Source: FEB-10 sp963710645
Lineage (GTDB): Bacteria > Acidobacteriota > Thermoanaerobaculia > Thermoanaerobaculales > Sulfomarinibacteraceae
Reading direction: 5' to 3'
Assembly (NCBI GenBank): GCA_963710645.1
Contig: CAVQBD010000009.1
Span: 620,001 to 684,000, forward strand
Length of the DNA: 64,000 nucleotides
Below are positions 8,254-16,350 of this stretch, piece by piece. Position numbers and translations under genes: made by a program. Positions within the stretch are counted from its first letter, which is position 1. Every line of letters starts with the position of its first letter. Under the pieces are notes generated by a model, which ran no database searches, was not told the origin of the DNA, and worked only from the letters and a program-made list of their open reading frames with translations.

Positions 8254-9152
8254 GGGAGCGCTGCGAGAACCTGCTGCTCCAGGCCCAGGCGGCCCTCGAA
8301 CGGGGCGACCTCGAGGAGGCCTATCGTCTGGCACTCGAGGCAGAGGGCGTCGCCAGCACGAACGGCGACCAGGAGCTCGCGGATCGATCCTTCTGCAACG
8401 CGGTGGCCTTCGCCATCGAGATCGACCAGGCCGAGGAGCACCTGCCCCGACTCAAGCGGATCGTACTGAGTTCCACCAGTCCGCGGAACCGATTCCTGGC
8501 CGCCTACTACACGGCTGTGGCCTACGACCTGGACGACGAATTGGCCAAGGCCTCGAGCTACGCCCATCGGGCAGCGAATCTGGCGGGCGAGCTCGACGAG
8601 CCCGAGCTGACGGCGCGGTCGGCCAACCTCGCCGGCAACCTGGCGCTTCGCGAGTCAGACTTCGTTGACGCGGAAAGCTGTTATCGGAAGGCCATGTCCG
8701 CCCACCGCGGCATGTCCGGCTACCACCGAGTCATGGAAGCCCAAGAAATCGACAACATGGGTTACGTGCTCATGTGCACCGAACGCGTCGAAGAGGGCGT
8801 CGCCCTCTGCGAGCGCGCGAGAGAAATTCTGGAATCCGTGGGGGACCGGCACTACCTGCACCAAACGCTGCAGGATTTGTGTTATGGACACCTCCTGATC
8901 GACAACCTGGATCGGGCACAACGATACGGCGAGAACGCGCTGGATCTCGCGCTCGGAGTCCCCGATCCGATGGTGGTGAAGAACTGCCTGTTCCTGCTCA
9001 GCGAAGTCTCGGTGCGCAGGGGAGACAGCTTCCGCGCTCGCCGCTACCTGCGCGAGCTCACCACCCACTACCCGGAGGTGGGAGTCTCGGAGGAGATTAT
9101 CGACGTCTTCCTCGCCACAGACCTCACCACCGTGGTGAACCTGAGAGGCTGA
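8250..9152 (+). CDS. TPR-repeat protein
   Basis: 300 aa, starting at the ATG that overlaps the regulator stop. It is helical throughout with tetratricopeptide-like pairs (AQAALERGDLEEAYRLALEA, AGNLALRESDFVDAESCYRKA, CERAREILESVGD, AQRYGENALDLAL). There is no signal peptide, so it is predicted to be cytoplasmic. An XRE protein coupled to a TPR protein resembles the two halves of Rgg/PlcR-type regulators, where the TPR part senses a ligand. Here they are separate chains, and that function is an inference only. Confidence 0.8.
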   Translation: MRERCENLLLQAQAALERGDLEEAYRLALEAEGVASTNGDQELADRSFCNAVAFAIEIDQAEEHLPRLKRIVLSSTSPRNRFLAAYYTAVAYDLDDELAKASSYAHRAANLAGELDEPELTARSANLAGNLALRESDFVDAESCYRKAMSAHRGMSGYHRVMEAQEIDNMGYVLMCTERVEEGVALCERAREILESVGDRHYLHQTLQDLCYGHLLIDNLDRAQRYGENALDLALGVPDPMVVKNCLFLLSEVSVRRGDSFRARRYLRELTTHYPEVGVSEEIIDVFLATDLTTVVNLRG

Positions 9153-9154
9153 TC

Positions 9155-10144
9155 ATGAGGGGTTATAAGACCACGCTCATCGCAGCCGTCATGGTCGCCG
9201 TCGCCGCATTCGCTGCGGCGGGGGACATGACGCTCACACGAAATGGCGATCTCTATCGGATCGCCGCGGCCGAAGACGGCCTCGTGATCACAGCCACGCT
9301 CGCGGACGACACCACCGCCGAGTACGTGGTACCCGGAACAGCCGGCGCCGCCACCAGCGCACTGAATCTGGCGGTCGATCCCATCAGCAACGGCCTCTTC
9401 GTGGTCTGGCAGCAGGACAACACAGTCAACTTCGCGAGCTTCGTGGACGAGAGTTGGACCGGACCGTTTGCCCTTGCGGGCAGCGAAGGGTCCTTTGCCG
9501 CCAACCCGCAAATGGTTCTCTACCGAGCTGTTGACGTCGTGGAAGAAGAGGGAGACGAAGGCGAAATCATCGAGATCCAGGTGGCCTCCACATTCCTCCA
9601 CGTTTCCTGGTGGAGCTACACCGAGGTCATTGACGACGGCGATGCATACTATCTGCCTATTCCGGTTGCGGACGACGGTACCGCGGACCCCGATGCCTAC
9701 GAGGCAGTGGTGCTGTCCGACCTGCTCCCCTACGGCATCCCCTGTGACGGCATCGAAGACGCACCGGCCCTGGCCGCTCCGAAGCTCTTCTCGGACCCGC
9801 AGAGCGGTTTTCCCCACGTCTTTGCCACCGACTTTGACGAGTGTCTCTTCTACGTCCTCCAGATCGGCCACGACGTGGGCATCGACCCTGAAACCGAACG
9901 CCGACGCCACACCATCATCCTGCGCCACGGCAGCACGATTCCGGTCAACACCGACCTGCCGCTGGACACCTCCATGATCGAGGTGGGCCACGGCCTGAGG
10001 TTGGTCATGTATTGGGATGCCGAAGACGCCGTGGAGTACATCACCCTCGACGACGCGGGATCGTCCCCCGTCATGTCGCTGCCGTTCGGTGAAGAGCTCA
10101 GTCACGAGCAGGCGGTGGAGCTGATCGAGGGACTGGCCCAGTAA
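9155..10144 (+). CDS. Exported protein of unknown function
   Basis: 329 aa. The ATG at 9155 follows the TPR stop by 2 bp; the frame continues upstream in the shadow of the TPR gene, but MRGYKTTLIAAVMVAVAAFAAAG is a clean signal peptide. The mature protein is acidic and beta-rich, with repeated stretches such as LNLAVDPISNGLFVVWQQDN and FASFVDESWTGPF that suggest propeller blades, and a Glu/Asp-rich segment near residue 125. No known catalytic motif. It is the third gene of the XRE-TPR operon and ends in a strong terminator. Confidence 0.75.
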   Translation: MRGYKTTLIAAVMVAVAAFAAAGDMTLTRNGDLYRIAAAEDGLVITATLADDTTAEYVVPGTAGAATSALNLAVDPISNGLFVVWQQDNTVNFASFVDESWTGPFALAGSEGSFAANPQMVLYRAVDVVEEEGDEGEIIEIQVASTFLHVSWWSYTEVIDDGDAYYLPIPVADDGTADPDAYEAVVLSDLLPYGIPCDGIEDAPALAAPKLFSDPQSGFPHVFATDFDECLFYVLQIGHDVGIDPETERRRHTIILRHGSTIPVNTDLPLDTSMIEVGHGLRLVMYWDAEDAVEYITLDDAGSSPVMSLPFGEELSHEQAVELIEGLAQ

Positions 10145-10167
10145 ACCGACCGAAAACCGAAAACCAA

Positions 10168-10195
10168 CGCCCGCCGATCCGGCGGGCGTTTTTTT
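10168..10195 (+). terminator. Terminator of the XRE-TPR operon
   Basis: ACGCCCGCC-GATCC-GGCGGGCGT followed by TTTTTT, about 25 bp after the stop at 10144. Confidence 0.9.
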
Positions 10196-10247
10196 GTCCC
10201 CCACCCACCCGAAGTGGAAGATGTGGAGGGTGTGGAGGGTAATGTCG

Positions 10248-10275
10248 GTCCCGAGTCCCGAGTCCCGAGTCCCGA
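10248..10275. repeat. Heptamer array, unit GTCCCGA x4
   Basis: Four exact tandem copies of GTCCCGA lie between the converging ends of the XRE operon and the glycosyltransferase gene. A CCCACCCACCC block precedes the array. Confidence 0.85.
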
Positions 10276-10278
10276 ATT

Positions 10279-11412
10279 CTATTGTGGTCGCCCCACCACC
10301 TGCCCCAACAACCCTTCAAGGGCCTCGGCGTAGCCCTGCCATGTCAGTTTTCCACTGGTCTCGCGTGCCCCGGCCGCCAGCTGCTGCAGCCGATCCACAT
10401 CGAGTTCCGACAGCGCCTCGGCGAGCGCGTCCACGGATCCTGCCGGCACCACCCGTCCATTGATCCCGTCCAGTACAACCTCGGGCAGACCACCCACGTT
10501 CGTGGTCAGGACCGGCACTCCACGGGCCAGCGCAAGCGGCGCCATGGCCGACTGCGAGCCCTCCCGGTAGGGCAGCACCACAACATCCGCGGCCGAGAGG
10601 ACGTTTCCGAGCTCCTCCTCGCTCAACCACCGAAGATCCAGTTGGACCCGGTTTTGAAGTTCGGCCGTCTCCGCCCGCCGCACGACCCGGTCTCCCTCCT
10701 CACCCCACGGCTCACCCGCCACCAACAACAACCAATCGCTGTCCACCGGCAGTGACGCCATCGCCTCGAGCAGCAGGCCGACTCCCTTGTATGGTCTGAT
10801 GAGTCCGGCGAAGACCGCTATCCGGCGATTCAACGGCAGCCCCACCGCGCGCCGGGCCGCATTGCGGTCGGAGGACTCGTCCACCGAGGTCGCCGGCAGT
10901 GGATGGGATGCAATGGGCTTCCCCGGATAGCTGACCGCCAAGATCTTCTCGAGGGACACGGCGTGAGTGAAGAGGCCCCGACAACGCGACAACACGGCGG
11001 ATGCCGCCGCACGGGACAGAATTCCCGAGTCGTGATCCACCGGATTGTGAACAACACCGACAACGGGCGGCCCGTCGGCAGTCAGAAGGTACTTCCACCA
11101 AGGCGCCCATGCCCATGTCCAGTAGGGCACGATCCAGGCGTCCGCCGCCCCATCGAGGGCAGCTCTGCGGCCCCTCGGCCATGCCGTCGGATTGAGGGGA
11201 TCGAGAATTGGCCGGGCGCCCGCGACCACCGGGCACGCCTCTGCGTCACGCCCGCCGCTGCCCCCGGGATAGAGCAACCGGGGGTACTGGCGAATCGGCG
11301 TCAGGAAGTCCACACCATGACCGCGTTCTCGCATCGCACAGACAAGGGCTGTGGTCGTTGTGGCGATGCCTCCGCGGAAGGGATGCCCCGGGCCGAGCAC
11401 GACGAGCTTCAT
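10279..11412 (-). CDS. Glycosyltransferase family 4 (GT-B fold)
   Basis: 377 aa from the ATG at 11412 (MKLVVLGPGHPFRGGIA); an in-frame ATG at 11433 is possible, and neither has a clear Shine-Dalgarno. The N-terminal Rossmann domain has the glycine-rich PxRGGI loop. The C-terminal domain has the GT4 nucleotide-sugar region, with FAGLIRPYKGVGLLLEAM, ADVVVLPYREGSQSAMAPLALARG (E-x7-type acidic motif) and VLTTNVGGLPEVV. It should transfer a sugar from a nucleotide-sugar to a lipid or glycan acceptor in the cytoplasm. Acceptor unknown. It stands alone, divergent from coaD. Confidence 0.88.
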   Translation of the reverse strand: MKLVVLGPGHPFRGGIATTTTALVCAMRERGHGVDFLTPIRQYPRLLYPGGSGGRDAEACPVVAGARPILDPLNPTAWPRGRRAALDGAADAWIVPYWTWAWAPWWKYLLTADGPPVVGVVHNPVDHDSGILSRAAASAVLSRCRGLFTHAVSLEKILAVSYPGKPIASHPLPATSVDESSDRNAARRAVGLPLNRRIAVFAGLIRPYKGVGLLLEAMASLPVDSDWLLLVAGEPWGEEGDRVVRRAETAELQNRVQLDLRWLSEEELGNVLSAADVVVLPYREGSQSAMAPLALARGVPVLTTNVGGLPEVVLDGINGRVVPAGSVDALAEALSELDVDRLQQLAAGARETSGKLTWQGYAEALEGLLGQVVGRPQ

Positions 11413-11494
11413 CGGGGGAATTGTAGCTGTCATAGCAACGATCAGGGAGAGAAACAACCCTCAGCCATTGGCCAGTCTTGGTAGAATCAACTGT

Positions 11495-12004
11495 GTGAAC
11501 AACCTCCACAGACCAGTTGCAGTTTTTCCGGGGTCCTTCGACCCCTTTCACTTGGGCCACTTCGACATCGTGGCCAGGGCGACACAGATCTTCCCGCAGG
11601 TGGTGGTGGGGATTCTCGACAACCCGCAGAAACAGTCGGTCTTCACCCCATCGGAGCGGGTCGAGATGATCAGCGAACTCTACCCGGGTAACGACGCCGT
11701 GGTCGTTCAATCCTTCAGCGGTCTTCTCGTCAACTTCCTCAAGGAGGTCAAGGCCAATATCATCATCCGCGGTATGCGAGCGATCTCGGACTTCGAGTAC
11801 GAGTTTCAGATGGCCCTGATGAACCGCCGGCTCTACCCCAACGCTGAGACGGTCTTTCTCACGCCGAAGGAGGAATACTCCTACCTGTCGTCTCGTCTGG
11901 TCCGCGAAGTGGTGTCCCTTGGCGGTGATGTCACCGGTCTCGTCCCCGAGTCGATCCGCGTCATGCTCGAGGACCGGATCCGTTCGCCGGAACGATCCGC
12001 CTGA
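11495..12004 (+). CDS. coaD: Phosphopantetheine adenylyltransferase
   Basis: 169 aa. It adenylates 4'-phosphopantetheine to dephospho-CoA, the penultimate step of CoA synthesis. The nucleotidyltransferase signature FPGSFDPFHLGH sits at residues 11-22, RGMRAISDFEYEFQMALMN in the middle, and YSYLSSRLVREVVSLGGDV is the ISSTxVR-type motif. I chose the GTG at 11495 because it gives the family-typical N-terminus. A TAGAAT -10-like hexamer lies only 8 bp upstream (11482-11487), so the mRNA may be leaderless. The longer frame from 11351 is not needed. Confidence 0.95.
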   Translation: MNNLHRPVAVFPGSFDPFHLGHFDIVARATQIFPQVVVGILDNPQKQSVFTPSERVEMISELYPGNDAVVVQSFSGLLVNFLKEVKANIIIRGMRAISDFEYEFQMALMNRRLYPNAETVFLTPKEEYSYLSSRLVREVVSLGGDVTGLVPESIRVMLEDRIRSPERSA

Positions 12005-12059
12005 GGTCAGCTGGCCTTACAAAACCGGCCGAGTCACAGCCATCACAGGGACCGCGGTG

Positions 12060-14141
12060 TCACTCCTCCACAGCTCCGGTGGTGGTCCGATTGTGATGCA
12101 GATCCACCGCCCGCACGACCACAAGGTGGCGCCCCTCCCCGGCTGGGAAAGTGAAGTTCTCCCGCCGACCATCCAAAATGCCATCGGCCGGCTCCAGCAG
12201 ATGCCATTTCTTGCCGTCTCGTGACCACTCGACCCGTGACAACGCGCTGGAGGCGTCTTCCACACTGAGCTGCCAGTCGTTCTTTCCTCTGGTCAGGGTC
12301 AGTTCTGGCGGCGTGTTGTCCACCACGAACCAACGACTGTTGCGTTGTGCATCGAGGCCCTTTCCCGGATTCGTCTGCCGGTCGGAGACGGTCAGACGGA
12401 ATCGATAGGTGCCGTCGGGAATCGCGGTCGTATCCACCCCCAGCTGATCGGCTGCGAGTTCATCGCGGACCAGCATGGTGAAGCCGTTCTCCGCTTCCAG
12501 ATCGAGACGAACCTGGAGGGCGTCGTCGTTGAGGTCCTTGACCTTCCAGGTCACCGTCCGAAATCCCGCACGGTAGAATTTCTTGCCCTTGGCAGAGTTC
12601 TTCGCCGAGGTTCCGTTGGGCTCGATCACGGTGAAGATGCCGTTGAGGTCGGGGTGTTCACGGTCGATCACCGGACCCGACGGCGGGGGGGCGGCGAGGT
12701 AGACGGCGCCGGGCTCCTCAACAAACAGAGCCTTGATTTCCGGGGCCAGGTTGACCTCGCGCAGCGCCACGACGACCCTTTCGACGGTGGCCCCCTCGTC
12801 CAGCTCCACCTCCCACTGGAGCGACCGGCCCGGCGGCAGCGGCACCTGCCCGCTGTTGGCGGGCAGCCAGTCGGTCCAGGGTAGCCAGCTCTCATCCGGC
12901 TTCTCGGAGGCGCCGGATCGGAACCGGATCCTCACCCCATCGCTCGCGGGAGTCACCGCGTACTCTCCGAAACGAGCCGGGATCGGCAGCCATTTGCCGT
13001 CGATTCGGTAGCGACTCTTCGACCCCTGGCGACGCCACAGAACCTGACCGGGCCCCTGGGTGAGCAGGGCCGCGCCACCATCCAAAATGCCCACCACCTG
13101 AACCGCGTCGACCGTGGTCAACCGAGCCCCGCCCTCGGACAGGAAGCGCCACACCTCTCCCTGGTAGCCGGTTCCCACCAGCACGCCGGTCCCGTCCCAC
13201 GCCACCGATGAGGCAACCTGCTTGGCAAATCTATGAACACTTAACAGAGCCCCCTCCGGGGTCAACCGCAGCAGCTCGGAGGTCGCAGTGTTGCCGTTGA
13301 GTTTGGGCAGATCAAGCTCCATGACCGATGATGTGGATTCCGAGGCCTCGGATTTCGACTCGTCGTCGCCGTTCGCCTTCTTAGGCGTAGCCGGCGGCTG
13401 GACGGGCTCCCCCACCAGTGCGACGGCCCACACCGATCCGTCGGGAGCAACCATCAGATCGGGGATCTCGGTGAATGGACTGTCGGCCAGCAGGGACACC
13501 CGACCCGCCGGGTCAACGGCCAGAATGAGTCCCTTCCCAGAGGTCCCAACAATCAGAGAATTTCCGGCGCTTGCCAGAGACCGGGCGTGGGCGTCCGGCA
13601 GCTCAACCCAACGCTCCATACCCTGCGCTCCCAACCGGTAGAGCGACGCCGGGGTGCCGGCCGCGGCCACCACCGAGCCGCCAAACCAGGCGAGGTCCCA
13701 GATCCCGCCCTCGCCGAGACGCGCAACTTCTTCAATTCCACCTTTGGTGAGTCGAAAGAGAACCCCTGGGGAGATCGACGCCACGTAGACCTCATCGCTG
13801 GGCGTCACCAGCACTGCGGTGACCTGCTCTCCGGGAACGTCGGCAAGCGGAGTCACACGGTCGCCGTTGACCTCATAAAGCCGGGCCGGATGACCGGTGC
13901 CGACGATCAGTGAGCCGTCCTTCCTGCGCGCCCCGGCAGCCACCACCGGCTCGTCCACGGACGGACCGCCGGCCCAACCCGGAACAGCCACGAGAGTCCC
14001 ATCCTCGGTGACGGCGACGCCCTGGCCCCGACCCTTGAGCAGCTGATCAGGGGTGTCGGCGACCCACCGGCTCGTCTCGGTCGCGAGGGACGTGCTGCAG
14101 ACCAGGATCAATAGCGGGGTCAGCCGTCGAAGCACTCTCAT
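12060..14141 (-). CDS. Exported beta-propeller protein with C-terminal Ig-like domain
   Basis: 693 aa. The ATG at 14141 overlaps the stop of the upstream gene (ATGA) and follows GGAGGTTCG. Residues 1-24 are a signal peptide. From residue 30 to about 380 it shows repeated propeller-like strands (LIVGTGHPARLYEVNGD, VYVASISPGVLFRLTKGG, VVAAAGTPASLYRLGAQG). The last 200 residues resemble fibronectin/Ig-like modules (YRAGFRTVTWKVKDLNDDAL, PPELTLTRGKNDWQLSVEDASS). A Ser/Glu-rich low-complexity insert lies near residue 245. It is translationally coupled to the S55-like protein, suggesting a shared envelope role. Function unknown. Confidence 0.8.
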   Translation of the reverse strand: MRVLRRLTPLLILVCSTSLATETSRWVADTPDQLLKGRGQGVAVTEDGTLVAVPGWAGGPSVDEPVVAAGARRKDGSLIVGTGHPARLYEVNGDRVTPLADVPGEQVTAVLVTPSDEVYVASISPGVLFRLTKGGIEEVARLGEGGIWDLAWFGGSVVAAAGTPASLYRLGAQGMERWVELPDAHARSLASAGNSLIVGTSGKGLILAVDPAGRVSLLADSPFTEIPDLMVAPDGSVWAVALVGEPVQPPATPKKANGDDESKSEASESTSSVMELDLPKLNGNTATSELLRLTPEGALLSVHRFAKQVASSVAWDGTGVLVGTGYQGEVWRFLSEGGARLTTVDAVQVVGILDGGAALLTQGPGQVLWRRQGSKSRYRIDGKWLPIPARFGEYAVTPASDGVRIRFRSGASEKPDESWLPWTDWLPANSGQVPLPPGRSLQWEVELDEGATVERVVVALREVNLAPEIKALFVEEPGAVYLAAPPPSGPVIDREHPDLNGIFTVIEPNGTSAKNSAKGKKFYRAGFRTVTWKVKDLNDDALQVRLDLEAENGFTMLVRDELAADQLGVDTTAIPDGTYRFRLTVSDRQTNPGKGLDAQRNSRWFVVDNTPPELTLTRGKNDWQLSVEDASSALSRVEWSRDGKKWHLLEPADGILDGRRENFTFPAGEGRHLVVVRAVDLHHNRTTTGAVEE

Positions 14142-15907
14142 CGAACCTCCCATTCGTCCAACCGAACCGTGAGATGCAACCGCTCGGCACCCGCCACCAC
14201 GGTGGGCATCTCCTCCTCCACCCTGGCGACTACTGAATGGTCTGTGGTCTCGAGGTTACCGCCCAACGCCGACCGCATTTGCACAACCAGGCTCGGGGGA
14301 ATGGACACCGTGCCACTCGCCATGGCCACCCCCACTTCGCGTCGTTCCAGCGCCACCACGATCTGCCGCGATGACACCAACCGATCGAAGAGTTCCACCT
14401 CGTTCGCGAAGGAGGCGGGTTTGGGGGGCCGCATGTTGAGGTCGTAAACAGTCCACGAGGCACCATCAGCGACGATCAGATCGAGCCGTCCCTCCGGAAC
14501 CGTCTGCGGAATTGCGATCTCTACCATCTGGAAGTACTCGGCCCCCCGATGGGGTCGCAACCGCAATCTCACCGGAAGGATCTCTCCAGGGGCCACAACC
14601 CACTTTTCGGGGGTTGCAGACACCAACTCGATGGCCTCCATGCCTTCGGTGGCCGACACGTCGACCCTGATTTCTTCGATGGAGGGAACAGAGAAGAAAG
14701 AGTTTTCGAGGTAACCGACGGCGGCCGCCACCATTCCCGCCGCTCGCATCCCGGCGTCACCGCCGACGAAGACCTCGTCCAGCCTGGCGGTGTTTCCGTC
14801 GGCATATCCAATCTCGAGATTCATGGACACTGTCTGATTGCCAAAGGTCCGGCCGCGCGATTCGAGGCTCGCGTTGACGAGATAGCCCGCCAGCGAGGGC
14901 AGCAGGCTCTCGTGCCGGATCGATCGAAAGGCGTAGCTCCGGTCCTCAACAGTGACATTGACCGGGACCATGGGAACCTGCAAACCCAGCCGGCCCCACA
15001 CGCCAAACCGCCGATCCGCCTCGAAAGCGCCCAGAGTGGGGCCGACGGTGAAGAACTTGAACGAACTCAGCTGGCTTGGAAGGATGGCCACCACGCCCGC
15101 CCGGGCCATGGGAATCTCCACCTGTCCACCGCCGAGAAACGGGTGACCGAAGGCCCAGACCTGGTCGCCGCGGACTTCGGTGACGGTCCCTCCCGCTCCC
15201 AGGGTCACGTCGCCGTCCACCAACACACCGGCCACCATAGCGCCCGGGCGCAGTGGCCGGTCGTCGGAGGCCATCCCTCCGGACGCCGGCGGACCGCTGA
15301 CCCATCCCATGCGATCCCAGATCTCGCCGATCCAGCCGGCGGTATGCCCCACCCCGGGACCGGCCATGGAGATCGCCAGCGGCAAGCTGCGGTAGGAACC
15401 CGCGAGTTCGGGCGCCAGCCACTGAACCAATACCTCATCCAACCGACCGCTGTGCCAGGCGTCCACCAGCTCGGCCAGCCCCGGACGGTTCGCCCCGGCA
15501 CCTGAGGATGGGCCGCCGGAGCCTTCCCCCAACTCCACCATCCGGTGAAACGGCGTCACCCCGCCGATGGGCTCGAGCGAGAATCCCCACCCATAGGCCA
15601 GCGCACCGAGCAGTCGTCCATCAACGTAGACCGGCGAGCCGCTCATCCCCGCGACGATGCCCGTCTTCTCCCACCTGGGGTCGTCGAGCCGGATCAGCAC
15701 CAGTTCCTGGTCCGGTGCATAGGGACCCACCGTGCCGAGCACCGTGACCGGAATCTCGACGATCTCGCCGCCCTCCACCTCGGTCAGGCAGACGCCGCGT
15801 GTTCCCGGCGCCACTTCCGACGGCTTTATGATCTCGGCGGCCACGCCGGACGTGACTGCGGCCATGGCCGCCAGCATCCCGAGAATGAATCCAGTCAATG
15901 CCCTCAT
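14138..15907 (-). CDS. Exported SpoIVB peptidase S55-like domain protein
   Basis: 589 aa from the ATG at 15907; a GTG at 15916 is an alternative. Residues 1-24 are a signal peptide. The S55 hallmark GMSGSPVYVDGRLLGALAYGWGF (candidate nucleophile Ser89 or Ser91) is followed by IGGVTPF, and later VWAFGHPFLGGGQVEIPMA supplies a candidate His255. S55 enzymes such as SpoIVB are PDZ-linked serine peptidases with a His/Ser pair. In SpoIVB the His precedes the Ser; here the order is reversed. The C-terminal 250 residues are beta-rich and unassigned. No spore genes are nearby, so a general envelope-protease or regulatory role is more likely. Confidence 0.75.
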   Translation of the reverse strand: MRALTGFILGMLAAMAAVTSGVAAEIIKPSEVAPGTRGVCLTEVEGGEIVEIPVTVLGTVGPYAPDQELVLIRLDDPRWEKTGIVAGMSGSPVYVDGRLLGALAYGWGFSLEPIGGVTPFHRMVELGEGSGGPSSGAGANRPGLAELVDAWHSGRLDEVLVQWLAPELAGSYRSLPLAISMAGPGVGHTAGWIGEIWDRMGWVSGPPASGGMASDDRPLRPGAMVAGVLVDGDVTLGAGGTVTEVRGDQVWAFGHPFLGGGQVEIPMARAGVVAILPSQLSSFKFFTVGPTLGAFEADRRFGVWGRLGLQVPMVPVNVTVEDRSYAFRSIRHESLLPSLAGYLVNASLESRGRTFGNQTVSMNLEIGYADGNTARLDEVFVGGDAGMRAAGMVAAAVGYLENSFFSVPSIEEIRVDVSATEGMEAIELVSATPEKWVVAPGEILPVRLRLRPHRGAEYFQMVEIAIPQTVPEGRLDLIVADGASWTVYDLNMRPPKPASFANEVELFDRLVSSRQIVVALERREVGVAMASGTVSIPPSLVVQMRSALGGNLETTDHSVVARVEEEMPTVVAGAERLHLTVRLDEWEVR

Positions 15908-16350
15908 GGTCCCCACATTCTAGACCGCTATTTTCACAGCGCCCCAACGAGCGCCGCGGCCGGCAGCCAACTTCAACATCTCAAACACTTGCCTCGATGA
16001 GAAATATCGGGCTGGTGCGATCGATGGCCGAGGAGCCCGGCAAGAAGCTGCCCACTCACACCGTGGCCCTCATGGTGTGAACAAACGAAACAGCCGTTCC
16101 ATTCGAAAATCGGCTAGACAGCTGATCAGAAACGGTACGGGCTCGGCCCGCCAGAGTTGCATGAATGAGTCCACCGACACCTCGAAAAGCGAAACTCACC
16201 GCCCTGACCTCAAGAATCGTGCCCCTTCACGCAGGGCGACAACGGGTTTGTCATCTTTCGCCGAAAAACCCTCAATCCCGCGACTCTTCGTCGCCCTTGT
16301 CACCAAACCCGACAAATAATCCGGGCTAGAATAGGGCGTCGGCTGAATAG
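15908..16350. other. Gene-free stretch
   Basis: No supported coding region, repeat array or RNA was seen. Short frames here (for example 16077-16319) have no ribosome-binding site and no family resemblance. A TAGAAT hexamer at 16326-16331 may be the -10 of the downstream gene, but no -35 partner is evident. Confidence 0.5.

Noticed and set aside
16077..16319. 80-codon plus frame in the 15.9-16.35 kb gap
   Set aside because: No ribosome-binding site, low-complexity Ser/Arg composition, no family resemblance.
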